A DNA stretch of 64,000 nt from Blautia glucerasea (GCF_020537505.1 NZ_JAJBMO010000014.1:1-64000), one strand, 5' to 3'. Counted from the first letter of the stretch, positions 24,623-34,565 are shown. The notes: a model not told the origin generated them from the sequence alone. A program made the numbers and translations.

Positions 24623-25690
24623 ATGTCTAAATTTCTTAAATTTATAGTACATTTTGTTGTGATATGCACCATACTTTGTGTGATTGCATTAGCGGTACCT
24701 CCGTTCTTCGGAGTGACTACCGAAATCCGGGACGACTCCACAGTCAAGTCAAACCTGGCAATGGGATCTGTTACATATGCAATTCCGGTTAAAACCGAAG
24801 AAGCAGCTCTGGGTACACCGATCCTTGTAAACGATGAGAATGATGCAGTTTACCGTTACACACTTGCAAGCGCGGATGTTGCAGGCGGCACAGGAACTGC
24901 CATGGATCCGACTATTTCCCAGGGACAGCCCATCAATGTGGCAATCGGAAGCTACCTTCCGAAAATCGTAGTGACGATTCCTTTTATCGGATATCTGATG
25001 GCTGCCACCAAGAGCATTGAAGGTCTGATCGTATTAGGACTTACCGTTCTTTTCCTGATCATCCTTTATGTGATCGCAGAGCTTTGGAAAAGAGATCCTG
25101 ATGATTATGACGATGATTATCCGGAGGATACAGAGCCTGGATACGTAAAAAGCCGCAAAGAGCTTAAGCGAGAAGAGAAGCGCAAAGAGCGCGAATACCG
25201 CGATGAAGAGCGCGAGATCAAAGCTCAGGGCAAACGCAGCAAGAAGGAGAAGCGCAAGATCCGTACAGGCGGTTTTGTAGATGAGATTGATGAGGATGAT
25301 TTCGACACAGAAGAAGAGGAACGTCCTGCAAGAACTGTACAGAGCGCAACCAGCGAAGCGCACGAGCTTCTGAAGAAGGAAGTTGCTGCGGCTACAGCCC
25401 AGAACCGTAAACCTGCTAAGAAGTCTGCCAAGCCAGCTGCACAGACGAAGAAAGCTGCTCCGAAGAAGAAAGCAGCACCAGAGATCGAAGAGGATGACGA
25501 GCCAGTAGAGATTAAGAAACTGGCAATCCCAAGATATTCACCGGCACAGCTTGCAGCCAAGGCAAAGAAAGAGGGAGATGCTCCTGATATTGTGAAGGAC
25601 GAGATCACCAAGGTTACCTTATTTGATTATTCGGATATCTTTGCTGATGATGAAGATGATGATGAAGATTACTATGATGATGAAGATTAA
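24623..25690 (+). CDS. signal-peptidase-I-like membrane protein, catalytic residues lost
   Basis: The 355-residue protein has a membrane segment at about residues 6-26, an extracytoplasmic domain to about 130, a second membrane helix at about 132-154, and then a roughly 200-residue cytoplasmic tail rich in Asp, Glu, Lys and Arg. The domain resembles SipW-type signal peptidase I: LAMGSVTYAIPVKTEEAALGTPI corresponds to the VGSxVYVKPVxxxxLKVGD stretch, and VVTIPFIGYL precedes the second helix as in SipW. The S-G-S-M catalytic motif and the general base are absent. I infer an inactive relative of unknown role. It follows the HPr gene by 31 bp. Confidence 0.6.
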   Translation: MSKFLKFIVHFVVICTILCVIALAVPPFFGVTTEIRDDSTVKSNLAMGSVTYAIPVKTEEAALGTPILVNDENDAVYRYTLASADVAGGTGTAMDPTISQGQPINVAIGSYLPKIVVTIPFIGYLMAATKSIEGLIVLGLTVLFLIILYVIAELWKRDPDDYDDDYPEDTEPGYVKSRKELKREEKRKEREYRDEEREIKAQGKRSKKEKRKIRTGGFVDEIDEDDFDTEEEERPARTVQSATSEAHELLKKEVAAATAQNRKPAKKSAKPAAQTKKAAPKKKAAPEIEEDDEPVEIKKLAIPRYSPAQLAAKAKKEGDAPDIVKDEITKVTLFDYSDIFADDEDDDEDYYDDED

Positions 25691-25707
25691 TTCATTATAA
25701 TAAGAAG

Positions 25708-25742
25708 GAAGAGATACCAAATGGTGTCTCTTCTTTTCTTTT
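25708..25742 (+). terminator. terminator after the murB-rapZ-whiA cluster
   Basis: GAAGAGATACC, four bases, GGTGTCTCTTC and then a T-rich tract. It closes the transcript 18 bp after the stop codon of the signal-peptidase-like gene and 130 bp before the S10 operon promoter. Confidence 0.8.
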
Positions 25743-25877
25743 TAAATATTATGGAACTTTAATCTCGACCTCAACATCATCTTATAATAGGAAGAAACAG
25801 AAAATTTCATAAATAATCAACCTGAAATTGTATTGAAATTAGTACAAAAAAACATCTACATTTTTTGAAGAAAACAC

Positions 25878-25906
25878 TTGCAATTTGCAAAAGCATTGTG
25901 TATACT
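25878..25906 (+). promoter_or_regulatory. S10 operon promoter
   Basis: TTGCAA (25878-25883), exactly 17 bp, TATACT (25901-25906). Transcription would start near 25913, giving a leader of about 240 nt before rpsJ. Confidence 0.75.
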
Positions 25907-25912
25907 AATATC

Positions 25913-26140
25913 TGCTGTGACATGATAGCGATGAAGCGCGAGGTTGCCGTCAAGTAAGACGGGTTTTCCGTGGAGCGAATGTCAAGTTAGGAAACTGACG
26001 ACAAGTCACTGTACAAGTTCAATAGCCATCTAGGGATGGGACGTGTGAGAAGAAGGTTCGAAACAGGAATTTGTTTCAGGACACACACGGAGATGTGTAC
26101 AGTCGCCGCTTGTCGTACTGATAGTGAGTACGAATAGGAG
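25913..26140 (+). promoter_or_regulatory. structured S10 operon leader RNA
   Basis: The leader is about 230 nt, without a reading frame, and contains several possible helices, for example GAAACAG/CTGTTTC-like pairing around 26060-26080 and the GTACGA/TCGTAC arms near 26110-26135. Long structured leaders before rpsJ are known in Clostridia and are thought to bind a ribosomal protein and regulate the operon. I recognise the arrangement but could not fold it or match it to a covariance model. Confidence 0.55.
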
Positions 26141-26152
26141 GAGACTTTTTTT

Positions 26153-26470
26153 ATGGCAAATCAGGTAATGAGAATCACATTAAAAGCTTACGATCATCAG
26201 TTAGTAGATGCATCTGCTACAAAGATCATCGACACTGTTAAGAAGAATGGTGCAACAGTTAGCGGACCGGTTCCGCTTCCAACCAAGAAAGAAGTTGTTA
26301 CAATCTTAAGAGCTGTTCACAAATATAAAGATTCCAGAGAGCAGTTCGAGCAGAGAACACATAAGAGACTGATTGATATCATTGCTCCAACCCAGAAGAC
26401 AGTTGATGCACTGTCCAGACTGGAAATGCCTGCTGGTGTTCATATCGACATCAAGATGAAGGCAAAATAA
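26153..26470 (+). CDS. rpsJ: 30S ribosomal protein S10
   Basis: The 105-residue protein matches S10 throughout: [13 protein letters not shown] at the start, [11 protein letters not shown] in the flexible loop, and [15 protein letters not shown] toward the end. It sits in the 30S head and, as NusE, also joins transcription antitermination complexes. It is the first gene of the ribosomal superoperon, behind a strong AGGAGGAG site and a long structured leader. Confidence 0.97.
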   Translation: MANQVMRITLKAYDHQLVDASATKIIDTVKKNGATVSGPVPLPTKKEVVTILRAVHKYKDSREQFEQRTHKRLIDIIAPTQKTVDALSRLEMPAGVHIDIKMKAK

Positions 26471-26550
26471 TTATTCTTGTAAATGCATAAGCATTTAGCT
26501 ATTTATTATATGATTACCCATAAGGGCAATCCGCTATAGGAGGAAGAAAG

Positions 26551-27183
26551 ATGAAGAAAGCTATTTTAGCTACCAAAGTCGGAATGACTCAGATCTTCAA
26601 CGAAGATGGAATGTTAATTCCGGTAACCGTTTTACAGGCTGGTCCATGTGTCGTAACTCAGGTTAAAACAGATGAGAACGACGGATACACAGCAGTTCAG
26701 GTTGGCTTCGGCGACATCAGAGAGAAACTGGTGAACAAACCGGAAACAGGCCACTTTGCAAAAGCAGGCGTTGCAGTTAAGAGATTTGTTAAGGAATTCC
26801 GTTTCGAGAACGCTGCTGAATATGAAGTAGGACAGGAAATTAAAGCTGATATCTTCGCAGCTGGTGATCACATCGATGCAACAGCTGTTTCTAAAGGTAA
26901 AGGCTTCCAGGGTGCAATCAAGAGACATGGACAGTCCAGAGGACCTATGGCTCACGGTTCCAAATATCATCGTCATGCAGGTTCCAATGGTGCTTGTTCC
27001 GATCCGAGCAAGGTATTCAAAGGAAAACACATGCCAGGTCATATGGGAAGCGAGCAGGTTACTGTTCAGAATCTTGAGATCGTACGCGTAGATACAGAGA
27101 ATAACTTACTGTTAGTTAAAGGTGCTGTTCCAGGACCTAAGAAATCCTTGGTTACAATCAAAGAGACAGTAAAGTCCTTATAA
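26551..27183 (+). CDS. rplC: 50S ribosomal protein L3
   Basis: The 210-residue protein is L3, an early assembly protein near the peptidyl transferase centre. It begins [15 protein letters not shown] and includes the loop [24 protein letters not shown] (split here by family variation) and [14 protein letters not shown]. Its length is normal for Firmicutes. It lies 80 bp after rpsJ with a GGAGGAAG site. The order S10-L3-L4-L23-L2 is the standard one. Confidence 0.97.
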   Translation: MKKAILATKVGMTQIFNEDGMLIPVTVLQAGPCVVTQVKTDENDGYTAVQVGFGDIREKLVNKPETGHFAKAGVAVKRFVKEFRFENAAEYEVGQEIKADIFAAGDHIDATAVSKGKGFQGAIKRHGQSRGPMAHGSKYHRHAGSNGACSDPSKVFKGKHMPGHMGSEQVTVQNLEIVRVDTENNLLLVKGAVPGPKKSLVTIKETVKSL

Positions 27184-27204
27184 TAAGAAAGGAGGAGCAC
27201 ACAA

Positions 27205-27825
27205 ATGGCAAACGTAACTGTTTATAATATGGAAGGCAATGAAGTTGGAACAATGGAGCTGAACGATGCAGTATTCGGCGTTGAAGTCAATGAGCATCTT
27301 GTTCACCTTGCTGTTGTTCGTCAGCTTGCAAATAAACGCCAGGGTACTCAGAAAGCGAAAACTCGTTCTGAAGTAAGCGGTGGCGGAAGAAAACCTTGGA
27401 GACAGAAAGGAACCGGTCATGCTAGACAGGGATCCATCCGTGCTGCACAGTGGACAGGCGGCGGAATCATTTTCGCACCGACTCCAAGAGATTATGAAGT
27501 AAAAATGAACAAGAAAGAAAGAAGAGCAGCTCTTAAATCAGCTCTTACTTCTAAAGTTCAGGACAATAAATTCGTAGTTGTTGATAGCCTTGCAATCGCT
27601 GAAGCTAAGACAAAAGAAATGCAGAAGGTTCTTACAAACCTGAAAGCAGAGAAAGCTCTTATCGTAACAGCACAGGAAGACAAGAACGTAATCCTTTCTG
27701 CAAGAAATATCGAGAACGTACAGACTGTAGCTGCTAACGGCATCAATGTATATGATGTTATGAGCCACGGTACTGTAGTAGTAACTAAAGACGCTGTAGC
27801 ATCCATCGAGGAGGTATACGCATAA
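27205..27825 (+). CDS. rplD: 50S ribosomal protein L4
   Basis: The 206-residue protein is L4, which lines the peptide exit tunnel with an extended loop ([19 protein letters not shown], about residues 60-78). In E. coli L4 represses its own operon. The usual C-terminal part [18 protein letters not shown] is intact. AAAGGAGG precedes the ATG, and its stop codon shares one base with the start of rplW. Confidence 0.97.
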   Translation: MANVTVYNMEGNEVGTMELNDAVFGVEVNEHLVHLAVVRQLANKRQGTQKAKTRSEVSGGGRKPWRQKGTGHARQGSIRAAQWTGGGIIFAPTPRDYEVKMNKKERRAALKSALTSKVQDNKFVVVDSLAIAEAKTKEMQKVLTNLKAEKALIVTAQEDKNVILSARNIENVQTVAANGINVYDVMSHGTVVVTKDAVASIEEVYA

Positions 27826-28124
27826 TGGCAGATATTAAATATTACGACGTGATCAAAAGACCAGTGATCACTGAAAAATCCATGGCTGCTATGGGTGAGA
27901 AGAAATATACTTTCCTTGTTCATCCGGAAGCAAACAAAACTCAGATTAAAGAAGCTGTTGAGAAAATGTTCGATGGAACAAAAGTTAAGAGCGTAAATAC
28001 CATGAACCTTGATGGTAAGAAAAAACGCCGTGGAATGGTAGTTGGAAAAACTGCTAAATCCAAAAAAGCTATCGTAGCCCTTACAGAGGACAGCAAAGAC
28101 ATCGAAATCTTCGAGGGTCTTTAA
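27825..28124 (+). CDS. rplW: 50S ribosomal protein L23
   Basis: The 99-residue protein is L23, located at the tunnel exit, where it docks trigger factor and SRP. It starts with [15 protein letters not shown] and contains the usual [17 protein letters not shown] helix. Its ATG overlaps the rplD stop (TAATG), and a GAGGAGG site lies inside the end of rplD, so the two genes are coupled. Confidence 0.97.
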   Translation: MADIKYYDVIKRPVITEKSMAAMGEKKYTFLVHPEANKTQIKEAVEKMFDGTKVKSVNTMNLDGKKKRRGMVVGKTAKSKKAIVALTEDSKDIEIFEGL

Positions 28125-28186
28125 TTAACAGATAGCAGTTTATACGCAGTCAAAAGCGTGAGAACAAATTTGAAAGGAGAAAAGAA

Positions 28187-29032
28187 ATGGGAATCAAAAG
28201 TTATAACCCATATACCCCGTCTAGAAGACATATGACTGGTTCCGACTTCTCTGAGATCACCAAAGTAACTCCAGAGAAATCCCTTACCGTGTCTTTAAAG
28301 AAAAACGCTGGACGTAACAACCAGGGTAAGATCACTGTAAGACATCAGGGAGGCGGAAGCCGTAGAAAATATAGAATCATCGACTTCAAGAGAAGAAAAG
28401 ATGGAATTCCTGCAGTAGTTAAATCTATTGAGTATGATCCAAACAGAACAGCAAATATCGCTCTTATCTGCTATGCAGATGGTGAGAAAGCATACATTCT
28501 TGCTCCAGAAGGACTTAAAGTTGGACAGAAAGTTATGAACGGACCGGAAGCTGAAATCCGTGTAGGTAACTGCTTACCGTTAGAGCTTATCCCGGTTGGT
28601 ACTATGATTCATAACATTGAGCTTCACCCAGGAAAGGGTGGCCAGATGGTTCGTTCCGCTGGTAATGGCGCTCAGCTTATGGCAAAAGAAGGCAAATACG
28701 CTACACTTCGTCTCCCATCTGGTGAGATGAGAATGGTTCCGATCATCTGCCGTGCAACAGTTGGTATCATCGGAAACGGTGATCACAACCTGATCAACAT
28801 CGGTAAAGCTGGTCGTAAGCGTCACATGGGTATCAGACCTACAGTTCGCGGTTCCGTTATGAACCCGAATGACCATCCACATGGTGGTGGAGAGGGCCGC
28901 GCTCCGGTTGGACGTCCAGGTCCGTGTACACCTTGGGGCAAACCTGCTCTTGGTCTGAAGACTAGAAAGAAAAACAAAGCGTCCAACAAGCTCATCGTAA
29001 GAAGACGCGATGGAAAAGCTTTAAGCAAATAA
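28187..29032 (+). CDS. rplB: 50S ribosomal protein L2
   Basis: The 281-residue protein is L2, needed for subunit association and the peptidyl transferase centre. The conserved C-terminal motif [14 protein letters not shown] contains the functionally important histidine. [21 protein letters not shown] closes the protein in the usual way. It is the longest protein of the S10 group, and its size is standard. Confidence 0.97.
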   Translation: MGIKSYNPYTPSRRHMTGSDFSEITKVTPEKSLTVSLKKNAGRNNQGKITVRHQGGGSRRKYRIIDFKRRKDGIPAVVKSIEYDPNRTANIALICYADGEKAYILAPEGLKVGQKVMNGPEAEIRVGNCLPLELIPVGTMIHNIELHPGKGGQMVRSAGNGAQLMAKEGKYATLRLPSGEMRMVPIICRATVGIIGNGDHNLINIGKAGRKRHMGIRPTVRGSVMNPNDHPHGGGEGRAPVGRPGPCTPWGKPALGLKTRKKNKASNKLIVRRRDGKALSK

Positions 29033-29047
29033 TAAGGAGGATTAAGA

Positions 29048-29329
29048 ATGTCTCGTTCACTGAAAAAAGGACCTTTTGCAGATCAGAGCTTACTTAAAAA
29101 AGTAGATGCATTAAACGCTGCAAATGATAAATCCGTAATCAAAACTTGGTCACGCCGTTCCACAATCTTCCCGTCTTTTGTTGGACATACAATCGCTGTC
29201 CATGACGGAAGAAAACATGTGCCGGTATATATTACTGAGGATATGGTTGGTCACAAACTTGGTGAGTTTGTTGCTACCAGAACCTACAGAGGACACGGAA
29301 AAGACGAAAAGAAATCCGGTGTTCGCTAG
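29048..29329 (+). CDS. rpsS: 30S ribosomal protein S19
   Basis: The 93-residue protein is S19 of the 30S head, with the conserved start SRSLKKGPF and the core [21 protein letters not shown]. It binds 16S rRNA together with S13 and is close to the A site. It lies 15 bp after rplB, with an AAGGAGGA site. A 97-bp gap with two small stem-loops follows it. Confidence 0.97.
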   Translation: MSRSLKKGPFADQSLLKKVDALNAANDKSVIKTWSRRSTIFPSFVGHTIAVHDGRKHVPVYITEDMVGHKLGEFVATRTYRGHGKDEKKSGVR

Positions 29330-29364
29330 TTAGAACTTTTCACCAGGCTGCCTGAACCGCTGAA

Positions 29365-29395
29365 GCGGAACAGGTAACCGCGTTGTTTACCTGAA
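29365..29395 (+). other. stem-loops in the rpsS-rplV gap
   Basis: CCGCT/AGCGG and then CAGGTAA/TTTACCTG form two adjacent small hairpins in a 97-bp gap, where most neighbouring ribosomal genes are separated by under 25 bp. There is no U tract, so this is not a terminator. It may be a processing or protein-binding site. Confidence 0.45.
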
Positions 29396-29426
29396 TATTG
29401 AATATGACGAAAGGAGGCACTTTAAA

Positions 29427-29816
29427 ATGGCAAAAGGACATAGAAGCCAGATTAAGAGAGCCAGAAATGAGAATAATAGAGAGACAAGACCGTCTGCAAA
29501 ATTATCTTATGCAAGAATTTCTGTTCAGAAAGCCTGCTACGTTTTAGATGCAATCCGTGGCAAAGATGTGCAGACAGCACTTGGTATCCTGACATACAAC
29601 CCAAGATACGCTTCCAGCGTAATCAAAAAGTTACTGGAATCAGCTATTGCTAACGCTGAGAACAATAACGGAATGAACGCAGATAATCTCGTCGTTGCAG
29701 CCTGCTATGCAAATAAAGGACCTACAATGAAGAGAATCCAGCCAAGAGCACAGGGTAGAGCTTACAGAATCGAGAAGAGAACAAGCCATATCACCATCGT
29801 GCTGGATGAGAAATAA
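29427..29816 (+). CDS. rplV: 50S ribosomal protein L22
   Basis: The 129-residue protein is L22, whose long beta hairpin ([20 protein letters not shown] region, about residues 90-112) lines the peptide exit tunnel and is a site of macrolide resistance changes in other bacteria. The sequence is complete. An AAAGGAGG site lies 12 bp before the ATG, and rpsC follows after 11 bp. Confidence 0.97.
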   Translation: MAKGHRSQIKRARNENNRETRPSAKLSYARISVQKACYVLDAIRGKDVQTALGILTYNPRYASSVIKKLLESAIANAENNNGMNADNLVVAACYANKGPTMKRIQPRAQGRAYRIEKRTSHITIVLDEK

Positions 29817-29827
29817 GGAGGATAGAC

Positions 29828-30484
29828 ATGGGACAGAAAGTTAACCCACATGGCCTTAGAGTCGGTGTTATCAAGGATTGGGATTCAAGATGGTATGCAG
29901 AGAGCGATTTCGCAGACTATCTGGTAGAAGATTACAACATCAGAACATTCCTTAAAAAGAAATTATACAGCGCAGGTGTTTCCAAAATCGAGATTGAGAG
30001 AGCATCTGACAGAGTAAAAGTTATCATTTACACAGCTAAACCTGGTATCGTAATCGGTAAAGGCGGCGCTGAGATCGAGAAAGTAAAAGCTGAACTTGCT
30101 AAATACACAGACAAGAAGCTTATCGTTGATATTAAAGAAGTTAAGAGACCAGACAGAGACGCTCAGCTTGTTGCAGAGAACATCGCTCTTCAGCTGGAGA
30201 ACCGTATCTCCTTCAGACGTGCTATGAAATCTACAATGCAGCGTACAATGAAATCTGGAGCAAAGGGAATCAAAACATCCGTATCCGGACGTCTTGGTGG
30301 AGCTGATATGGCTCGTACAGAGTTTTACAGCGATGGAACTATTCCGCTTCAGACACTTCGTGCAGACATCGATTATGGTTTCGCAGAAGCAGACACCACA
30401 TATGGCAAAGTTGGTGTAAAGGCATGGATCTACAATGGTGAGATTCTTCCAACTAAAGGAACTAAGGAAGGGAGCGATAAATAA
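29828..30484 (+). CDS. rpsC: 30S ribosomal protein S3
   Basis: The 218-residue protein is S3, at the mRNA entry site of the 30S subunit. It begins [19 protein letters not shown] and has the KH-domain loop [16 protein letters not shown] (about residues 77-92). Length and C-terminus are normal. Its stop codon shares one base with the rplP start (TAATG), indicating coupling. Confidence 0.97.
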   Translation: MGQKVNPHGLRVGVIKDWDSRWYAESDFADYLVEDYNIRTFLKKKLYSAGVSKIEIERASDRVKVIIYTAKPGIVIGKGGAEIEKVKAELAKYTDKKLIVDIKEVKRPDRDAQLVAENIALQLENRISFRRAMKSTMQRTMKSGAKGIKTSVSGRLGGADMARTEFYSDGTIPLQTLRADIDYGFAEADTTYGKVGVKAWIYNGEILPTKGTKEGSDK

Positions 30485-30921
30485 TGTTAATGCCAAAAAG
30501 AGTTAAACGTCGTAAACAATTCCGTGGCTCCATGAGAGGAAAAGCCCTTAGAGGTAATCAGATCAATTATGGTGAATTCGGTCTTGTTGCTACCGAGCCT
30601 TGCTGGATCAGATCTAATCAGATCGAGGCAGCCCGTGTTGCCATGACCCGTTATATCAAACGTGGTGGTAAGGTTTGGATCAAGATTTTCCCAGATAAAC
30701 CAGTAACAGCAAAACCAGCAGAAACTCGTATGGGTTCCGGAAAAGGTGCCCTGGAATACTGGGTAGCAGTTGTTAAACCAGGACGTGTTATGTTTGAGAT
30801 CGCAGGCGTTTCTGAAGAAATCGCTCGTGAGGCATTACGTCTTGCAATGCACAAGTTACCATGTAAATGCAAAATAGTTTCTCGTGCAGAGTTAGAAGGC
30901 GGTGATAACAGTGAAAATTAA
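30484..30921 (+). CDS. rplP: 50S ribosomal protein L16
   Basis: The 145-residue protein is L16, which positions the A-site tRNA on the 50S subunit. The start [15 protein letters not shown] and the core [20 protein letters not shown] are typical. It overlaps rpsC by one base and runs 11 bp into rpmC, which starts inside its last codons. Confidence 0.97.
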   Translation: MLMPKRVKRRKQFRGSMRGKALRGNQINYGEFGLVATEPCWIRSNQIEAARVAMTRYIKRGGKVWIKIFPDKPVTAKPAETRMGSGKGALEYWVAVVKPGRVMFEIAGVSEEIAREALRLAMHKLPCKCKIVSRAELEGGDNSEN

Positions 30922-31120
30922 TAAATTCGTAGAAGATTTACAGGCAAAATCAGCTGCAGAATTAAACGAAGAATTAGTAGCTGCTAAGAAAGAACTTTTC
31001 AATCTGAGATTTCAGAATGCAACCAATCAATTAGACAATACAGGACGAATCAAAGAGGTTCGTAGAAATATTGCCAGAATCCAGACAGTGATCACTGCGA
31101 AAGCTAACGCTTCCAAATAG
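30911..31120 (+). CDS. rpmC: 50S ribosomal protein L29
   Basis: The 69-residue protein is L29, near the tunnel exit. The GTG at 30911 is chosen because it gives the conserved start [10 protein letters not shown] and because GGCGGTGAT, nearly the full anti-Shine-Dalgarno complement, ends four bases before it. An upstream GTG at 30902 lies within that site. It overlaps the end of rplP by 11 bp. Confidence 0.95.
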   Translation: MKINKFVEDLQAKSAAELNEELVAAKKELFNLRFQNATNQLDNTGRIKEVRRNIARIQTVITAKANASK

Positions 31121-31141
31121 TGAATTTAGGAGGACATAATC

Positions 31142-31396
31142 GTGGAAAGAAATCTGAGAAAAACCCGCGTGGGTAAGGTTGTCAGCAATAAGATGGACAA
31201 GACCATCGTAGTTGCAATTGAAGACCATGTAAAACATCCTCTTTACAAGAAAATCGTGAAGAGAACATATAAATTAAAAGCTCATGACGAAAACAATGAG
31301 TGCAACATCGGTGATACCGTTAAGGTTATGGAGACCAGACCGCTGTCCAAGGATAAGAGATGGAGACTGGTTGAAGTAGTAGAGAGAGTTAAATAA
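31142..31396 (+). CDS. rpsQ: 30S ribosomal protein S17
   Basis: The 84-residue protein is S17, an OB-fold protein that binds the 5' domain of 16S r[24 protein letters not shown] and [17 protein letters not shown] are the standard beginning and end. Translation starts at a GTG behind TTAGGAGGA. It lies in the canonical position between L29 and L14. Confidence 0.97.
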   Translation: MERNLRKTRVGKVVSNKMDKTIVVAIEDHVKHPLYKKIVKRTYKLKAHDENNECNIGDTVKVMETRPLSKDKRWRLVEVVERVK

Positions 31397-31410
31397 GGAG
31401 GATAACCAGT

Positions 31411-31779
31411 ATGATTCAGCAGGAAACAAGACTGAAAGTTGCCGACAACACTGGTGCAAAAGAAATCCTTTGTATCCGTGTTATGGGTGGCTCTACAAGA
31501 AGATATGCAAACATCGGCGATACAATCGTTGCTACTGTTAAAGATGCAACACCAGGCGGCGTTGTTAAAAAAGGTGACGTAGTAAAGGCTGTTGTAGTTA
31601 GATCCAAAAAAGGCGCTCGTCGTAAAGACGGATCCTATATCCGTTTCGATGAAAATGCTGCCGTAATCATTAAAGACGACTTAACTCCGAGAGGAACACG
31701 TATCTTTGGACCAGTTGCCAGAGAGCTTCGTGAGAAGAAATTCATGAAGATCGTTTCCTTAGCTCCGGAAGTATTATAG
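31411..31779 (+). CDS. rplN: 50S ribosomal protein L14
   Basis: The 122-residue protein is L14, part of the intersubunit bridge and the binding site of the silencing factor RsfS. It begins [18 protein letters not shown] and ends with [16 protein letters not shown], as usual. It has an AAGGAGGA site and a 14-bp gap after rpsQ. Confidence 0.97.
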   Translation: MIQQETRLKVADNTGAKEILCIRVMGGSTRRYANIGDTIVATVKDATPGGVVKKGDVVKAVVVRSKKGARRKDGSYIRFDENAAVIIKDDLTPRGTRIFGPVARELREKKFMKIVSLAPEVL

Positions 31780-31790
31780 GAGGGTGCCTA

Positions 31791-32102
31791 ATGTCAGCTA
31801 TGAAGATTAAAAAAGGTGATACTGTTACAGTAATCGCTGGTAAAGATAAAGGCAAAGAAGGCAAAGTCCTTGCCGTTAATGTAAAAGACAACACCGTATT
31901 AGTAGAAAACGTTAATATGGTTACAAAACATACCAAACCATCAGCTGCAAACCAGAATGGTGGAATCATCACAAAAGAGGCTCCGCTTCACATCTCCAAC
32001 GTAATGCTTATGGCAGATGGAAAAGCTACAAGAGTTGGCTTTAAGATGGATGGTGACAAAAAAGTCCGCGTTGCTAAGGCAACCGGTAAGGTTATCGATT
32101 AA
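31791..32102 (+). CDS. rplX: 50S ribosomal protein L24
   Basis: The 103-residue protein is L24, with the N-terminal KOW motif ([19 protein letters not shown], about residues 7-25). It initiates 50S assembly by binding the 5' end of 23S rRNA. TAGGAGGG precedes the ATG, 11 bp after rplN. Confidence 0.97.
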   Translation: MSAMKIKKGDTVTVIAGKDKGKEGKVLAVNVKDNTVLVENVNMVTKHTKPSAANQNGGIITKEAPLHISNVMLMADGKATRVGFKMDGDKKVRVAKATGKVID

Positions 32103-32124
32103 TTGAGAGAGGAGGCAGACATAA

Positions 32125-32664
32125 GTGAGTAGATTAAAAGAACTTTACACTAATGAGATCATGGATGCCATGACCAAAAAATTCGGATATAAAAACGTTA
32201 TGGAAGTGCCAAAACTCGACAAGATCGTAATTAACATGGGTGTTGGTGAAGCCAAAGAGAACGCTAAGCTTCTTGACGCTGCTATTGCAGATATGGAGCT
32301 GATCACAGGACAGAAAGCTATTGCAACAAAAGCTAAAAAATCTGTCGCTAACTTCAAAATCAGAGAGGGAATGCCGATCGGATGTAAAGTAACATTAAGA
32401 GGCGAGAAGATGTATGAGTTCGCTGATCGTCTGATCAACCTGGCACTTCCACGTGTACGTGACTTCCGTGGTATTAATCCTAACGCATTTGATGGCAGAG
32501 GAAACTACGCTCTTGGTATCAAAGAGCAGCTTATCTTCCCAGAAGTTGAGTACGATAAAGTTGACAAAGTAAGAGGTATGGACGTTATCTTCGTTACAAC
32601 AGCAAAAACTGATGAGGAAGCTCGTGAGTTACTGAAGCTGTTCAACATGCCTTTTGCGAAATAA
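32125..32664 (+). CDS. rplE: 50S ribosomal protein L5
   Basis: The 179-residue protein is L5, which binds 5S rRNA in the central protuberance. Conserved text includes [30 protein letters not shown] and the C-terminal helix [10 protein letters not shown]. It starts with GTG behind GGAGGCAG. A 74-bp gap with a GC-rich stem (CACCGGC/GCCGGGG) separates it from the S14 gene. Confidence 0.97.
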   Translation: MSRLKELYTNEIMDAMTKKFGYKNVMEVPKLDKIVINMGVGEAKENAKLLDAAIADMELITGQKAIATKAKKSVANFKIREGMPIGCKVTLRGEKMYEFADRLINLALPRVRDFRGINPNAFDGRGNYALGIKEQLIFPEVEYDKVDKVRGMDVIFVTTAKTDEEARELLKLFNMPFAK

Positions 32665-32738
32665 GTAAAGGAACATTCCAAAGTTGGCCACCGGCTTCCC
32701 TGCCGGGGTCAGCAGATCTGATATAGGAGGAACGATTC

Positions 32739-32924
32739 ATGGCTAAGACAGCAATGAAAATCAAACAGCAGCGTCCAGCTAAATTCTCTACAAGAGAATA
32801 CAGCCGTTGCAGAATTTGTGGACGTCCACATGCATACTTAAGAAAATACGGAATCTGCAGAATCTGCTTCCGTGAGTTAGCTTACAAGGGACAGATCCCG
32901 GGAGTTAAAAAGGCTTCCTGGTAA
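32739..32924 (+). CDS. rpsZ: 30S ribosomal protein S14 type Z (zinc-binding)
   Basis: The 61-residue protein is the short, zinc-containing S14. Its two Cys pairs are CRIC (from about residue 24) and CRIC (from about residue 39), flanking [11 protein letters not shown]. The zinc-free paralogue used in zinc starvation is about 90 residues long and is not in this window. ATAGGAGGA precedes the ATG. A 200-bp non-coding gap follows. Confidence 0.96.
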   Translation: MAKTAMKIKQQRPAKFSTREYSRCRICGRPHAYLRKYGICRICFRELAYKGQIPGVKKASW

Positions 32925-32939
32925 GTTGAGACTGAAAGC

Positions 32940-33110
32940 AACTTAATGAATGCAAGCCATAAGGCACAGCACAAATTTAGTGCGAATCCCATCCCGAACC
33001 TTAACGAGTGCAAGCCGTGAGACGCAGTACGAGTTTCGCCACGGGATGATGTTACACAGGTAACACGTAAATTTATATAAATACACTATGACATGTAAAG
33101 TCTGAATATG
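32940..33110 (+). promoter_or_regulatory. tandem imperfect repeat in the rpsZ-rpsH gap
   Basis: Two related units with a 58-bp offset, each centred on TGCAAGCC (32951-32958 and 33009-33016), lie in an otherwise non-coding 200-bp gap. CATCCCG at about 32990 can pair with CGGGATG at about 33041, enclosing the second unit, and GTTAC/GTAAC pair shortly after. The position directly before the S8 gene suggests a ribosomal-protein binding site in the message. That role is inference. Confidence 0.5.
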
Positions 33111-33124
33111 AGGAGGAAACTAAC

Positions 33125-33526
33125 ATGACAATGAGCGATCCAATCGCAGATATGCTTACAAGAATCCGTAACGCAAACACTGCAAAACATGACACAGTAG
33201 ATGTTCCGGCATCTAAGATGAAAATTGCAATCGCAAACATCCTTGTTGATGAGGGATACATTGCAAAATACGATTTAGTTGAAGATGGTGTTGCTAAAAA
33301 CATCCATATCACACTGAAATATGGCGAAGACAAAAACGAGAAGATCATCACAGGTTTAAAGAGAATCTCTAAACCAGGTCTTCGTGTTTATGCTGGTAAG
33401 GACGAACTTCCGAAGGTTCTTGGAGGACTTGGAATCGCAATCCTTTCCACTAATAAAGGTGTTATCACCGACAAAGAAGCCCGTAAACTTCAGGTAGGCG
33501 GCGAGGTTCTTGCATTTGTATGGTAA
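33125..33526 (+). CDS. rpsH: 30S ribosomal protein S8
   Basis: The 133-residue protein is S8, a central 16S rRNA binder that in E. coli is the translational repressor of the spc operon. [16 protein letters not shown] and the C-terminal [22 protein letters not shown] are typical. A GAGGAGGA site precedes the ATG; a second ATG two codons later is also possible. The unusual 200-bp upstream gap may be its target. Confidence 0.96.
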   Translation: MTMSDPIADMLTRIRNANTAKHDTVDVPASKMKIAIANILVDEGYIAKYDLVEDGVAKNIHITLKYGEDKNEKIITGLKRISKPGLRVYAGKDELPKVLGGLGIAILSTNKGVITDKEARKLQVGGEVLAFVW

Positions 33527-33569
33527 GCTTCTGCTCCATACATTCAAGAAGTAGACGAAACACTGAAAA

Positions 33570-33594
33570 CAGAGAGGTTGCGAAAACCTCTCCG
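33570..33594 (+). other. stem-loop in the rpsH-rplF gap
   Basis: GAGAGGTT and AACCTCTC form a perfect 8-bp stem around a short loop in the 95-bp gap before rplF, with no T tract. It could be a processing site. Confidence 0.45.
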
Positions 33595-33621
33595 ATAATC
33601 TAAGTAAGGAGGACACATAGT

Positions 33622-34161
33622 ATGTCACGTATCGGTAGACTTCCGGTTGCTATTCCGGCAGGAGTAGAAGTAACTGTTGCAGAAGGAAACGTAGTAACCG
33701 TAAAAGGACCAAAAGGAACACTTGAGAGAGCGCTTCCAACAGAGATGGAAATCAAAGTTGAAGATGGTCATGTAGTTGTTGCAAGACCAAACGACTTAAA
33801 GAAAATGAAATCCCTTCACGGCTTAACAAGAAGCCTTATCCACAACATGGTTGTTGGTGTAAGCGAAGGATACACCAAGACTCTTGAAGTTAACGGTGTT
33901 GGTTACAGAGCCGCTAAGCAGGGCAAGAAGCTTACTTTAAACCTTGGATATTCTCACCCGGTAGAAATGGAAGATCCGGAAGGTATTGAGACCAAAGTAG
34001 ACGGTAACAAGATTATCGTTTCCGGTATCAGCAAGGAAAAAGTTGGACAGTTTGCAGCTGAGATCAGAGATAAGAGAAGACCTGAGCCATACAAGGGCAA
34101 AGGTATCAAGTATGATACTGAGGTTATCAGACGCAAAGTTGGTAAGACTGGTAAGAAATAA
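33622..34161 (+). CDS. rplF: 50S ribosomal protein L6
   Basis: The 179-residue protein is L6, at the base of the stalk near the factor-binding site. It starts [16 protein letters not shown] and ends with the conserved [13 protein letters not shown] segment. Two repeated L6 domains cover about residues 1-80 and 85-170. AAGGAGGA precedes the ATG. Confidence 0.97.
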   Translation: MSRIGRLPVAIPAGVEVTVAEGNVVTVKGPKGTLERALPTEMEIKVEDGHVVVARPNDLKKMKSLHGLTRSLIHNMVVGVSEGYTKTLEVNGVGYRAAKQGKKLTLNLGYSHPVEMEDPEGIETKVDGNKIIVSGISKEKVGQFAAEIRDKRRPEPYKGKGIKYDTEVIRRKVGKTGKK

Positions 34162-34178
34162 TTAAGGAGAGTGAGAAA

Positions 34179-34547
34179 ATGGTTAATAAAGCATCTAGAG
34201 CGGAAATTCGCGAGAAAAAGCATAGAAGATTACGTCATCATTTAAATGGCACTGCAACAACTCCGCGTCTTGCAGTATTTCGTTCCAATAAACACATGTA
34301 TGCACAGATTATCGATGACACCGTTGGAAAGACTTTAGTATCTGCTTCTACTCTTCAGAAAGAAGTAAAAGCACAGCTTGAGAACACCGACGATGTTGCA
34401 GCAGCAGCATATCTTGGCACTGTAATCGGTAAGAAGGCAGTGGAAGCCGGCATCGAGGAAGTTGTTTTTGACAGAGGTGGATACATTTACCACGGTAAAG
34501 TAAAAGCACTGGCAGACGCAGCAAGAGAAGCTGGACTGAAATTCTAA
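34179..34547 (+). CDS. rplR: 50S ribosomal protein L18
   Basis: The 122-residue protein is L18, which binds 5S rRNA with L5. It shows the basic N-terminus followed by [17 protein letters not shown] and ends with the [25 protein letters not shown] region, as usual. It lies 18 bp after rplF and 19 bp before rpsE, all with strong ribosome binding sites. Confidence 0.97.
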   Translation: MVNKASRAEIREKKHRRLRHHLNGTATTPRLAVFRSNKHMYAQIIDDTVGKTLVSASTLQKEVKAQLENTDDVAAAAYLGTVIGKKAVEAGIEEVVFDRGGYIYHGKVKALADAAREAGLKF

Positions 34548-34565
34548 TAAGGAGGAGCGAAACAC

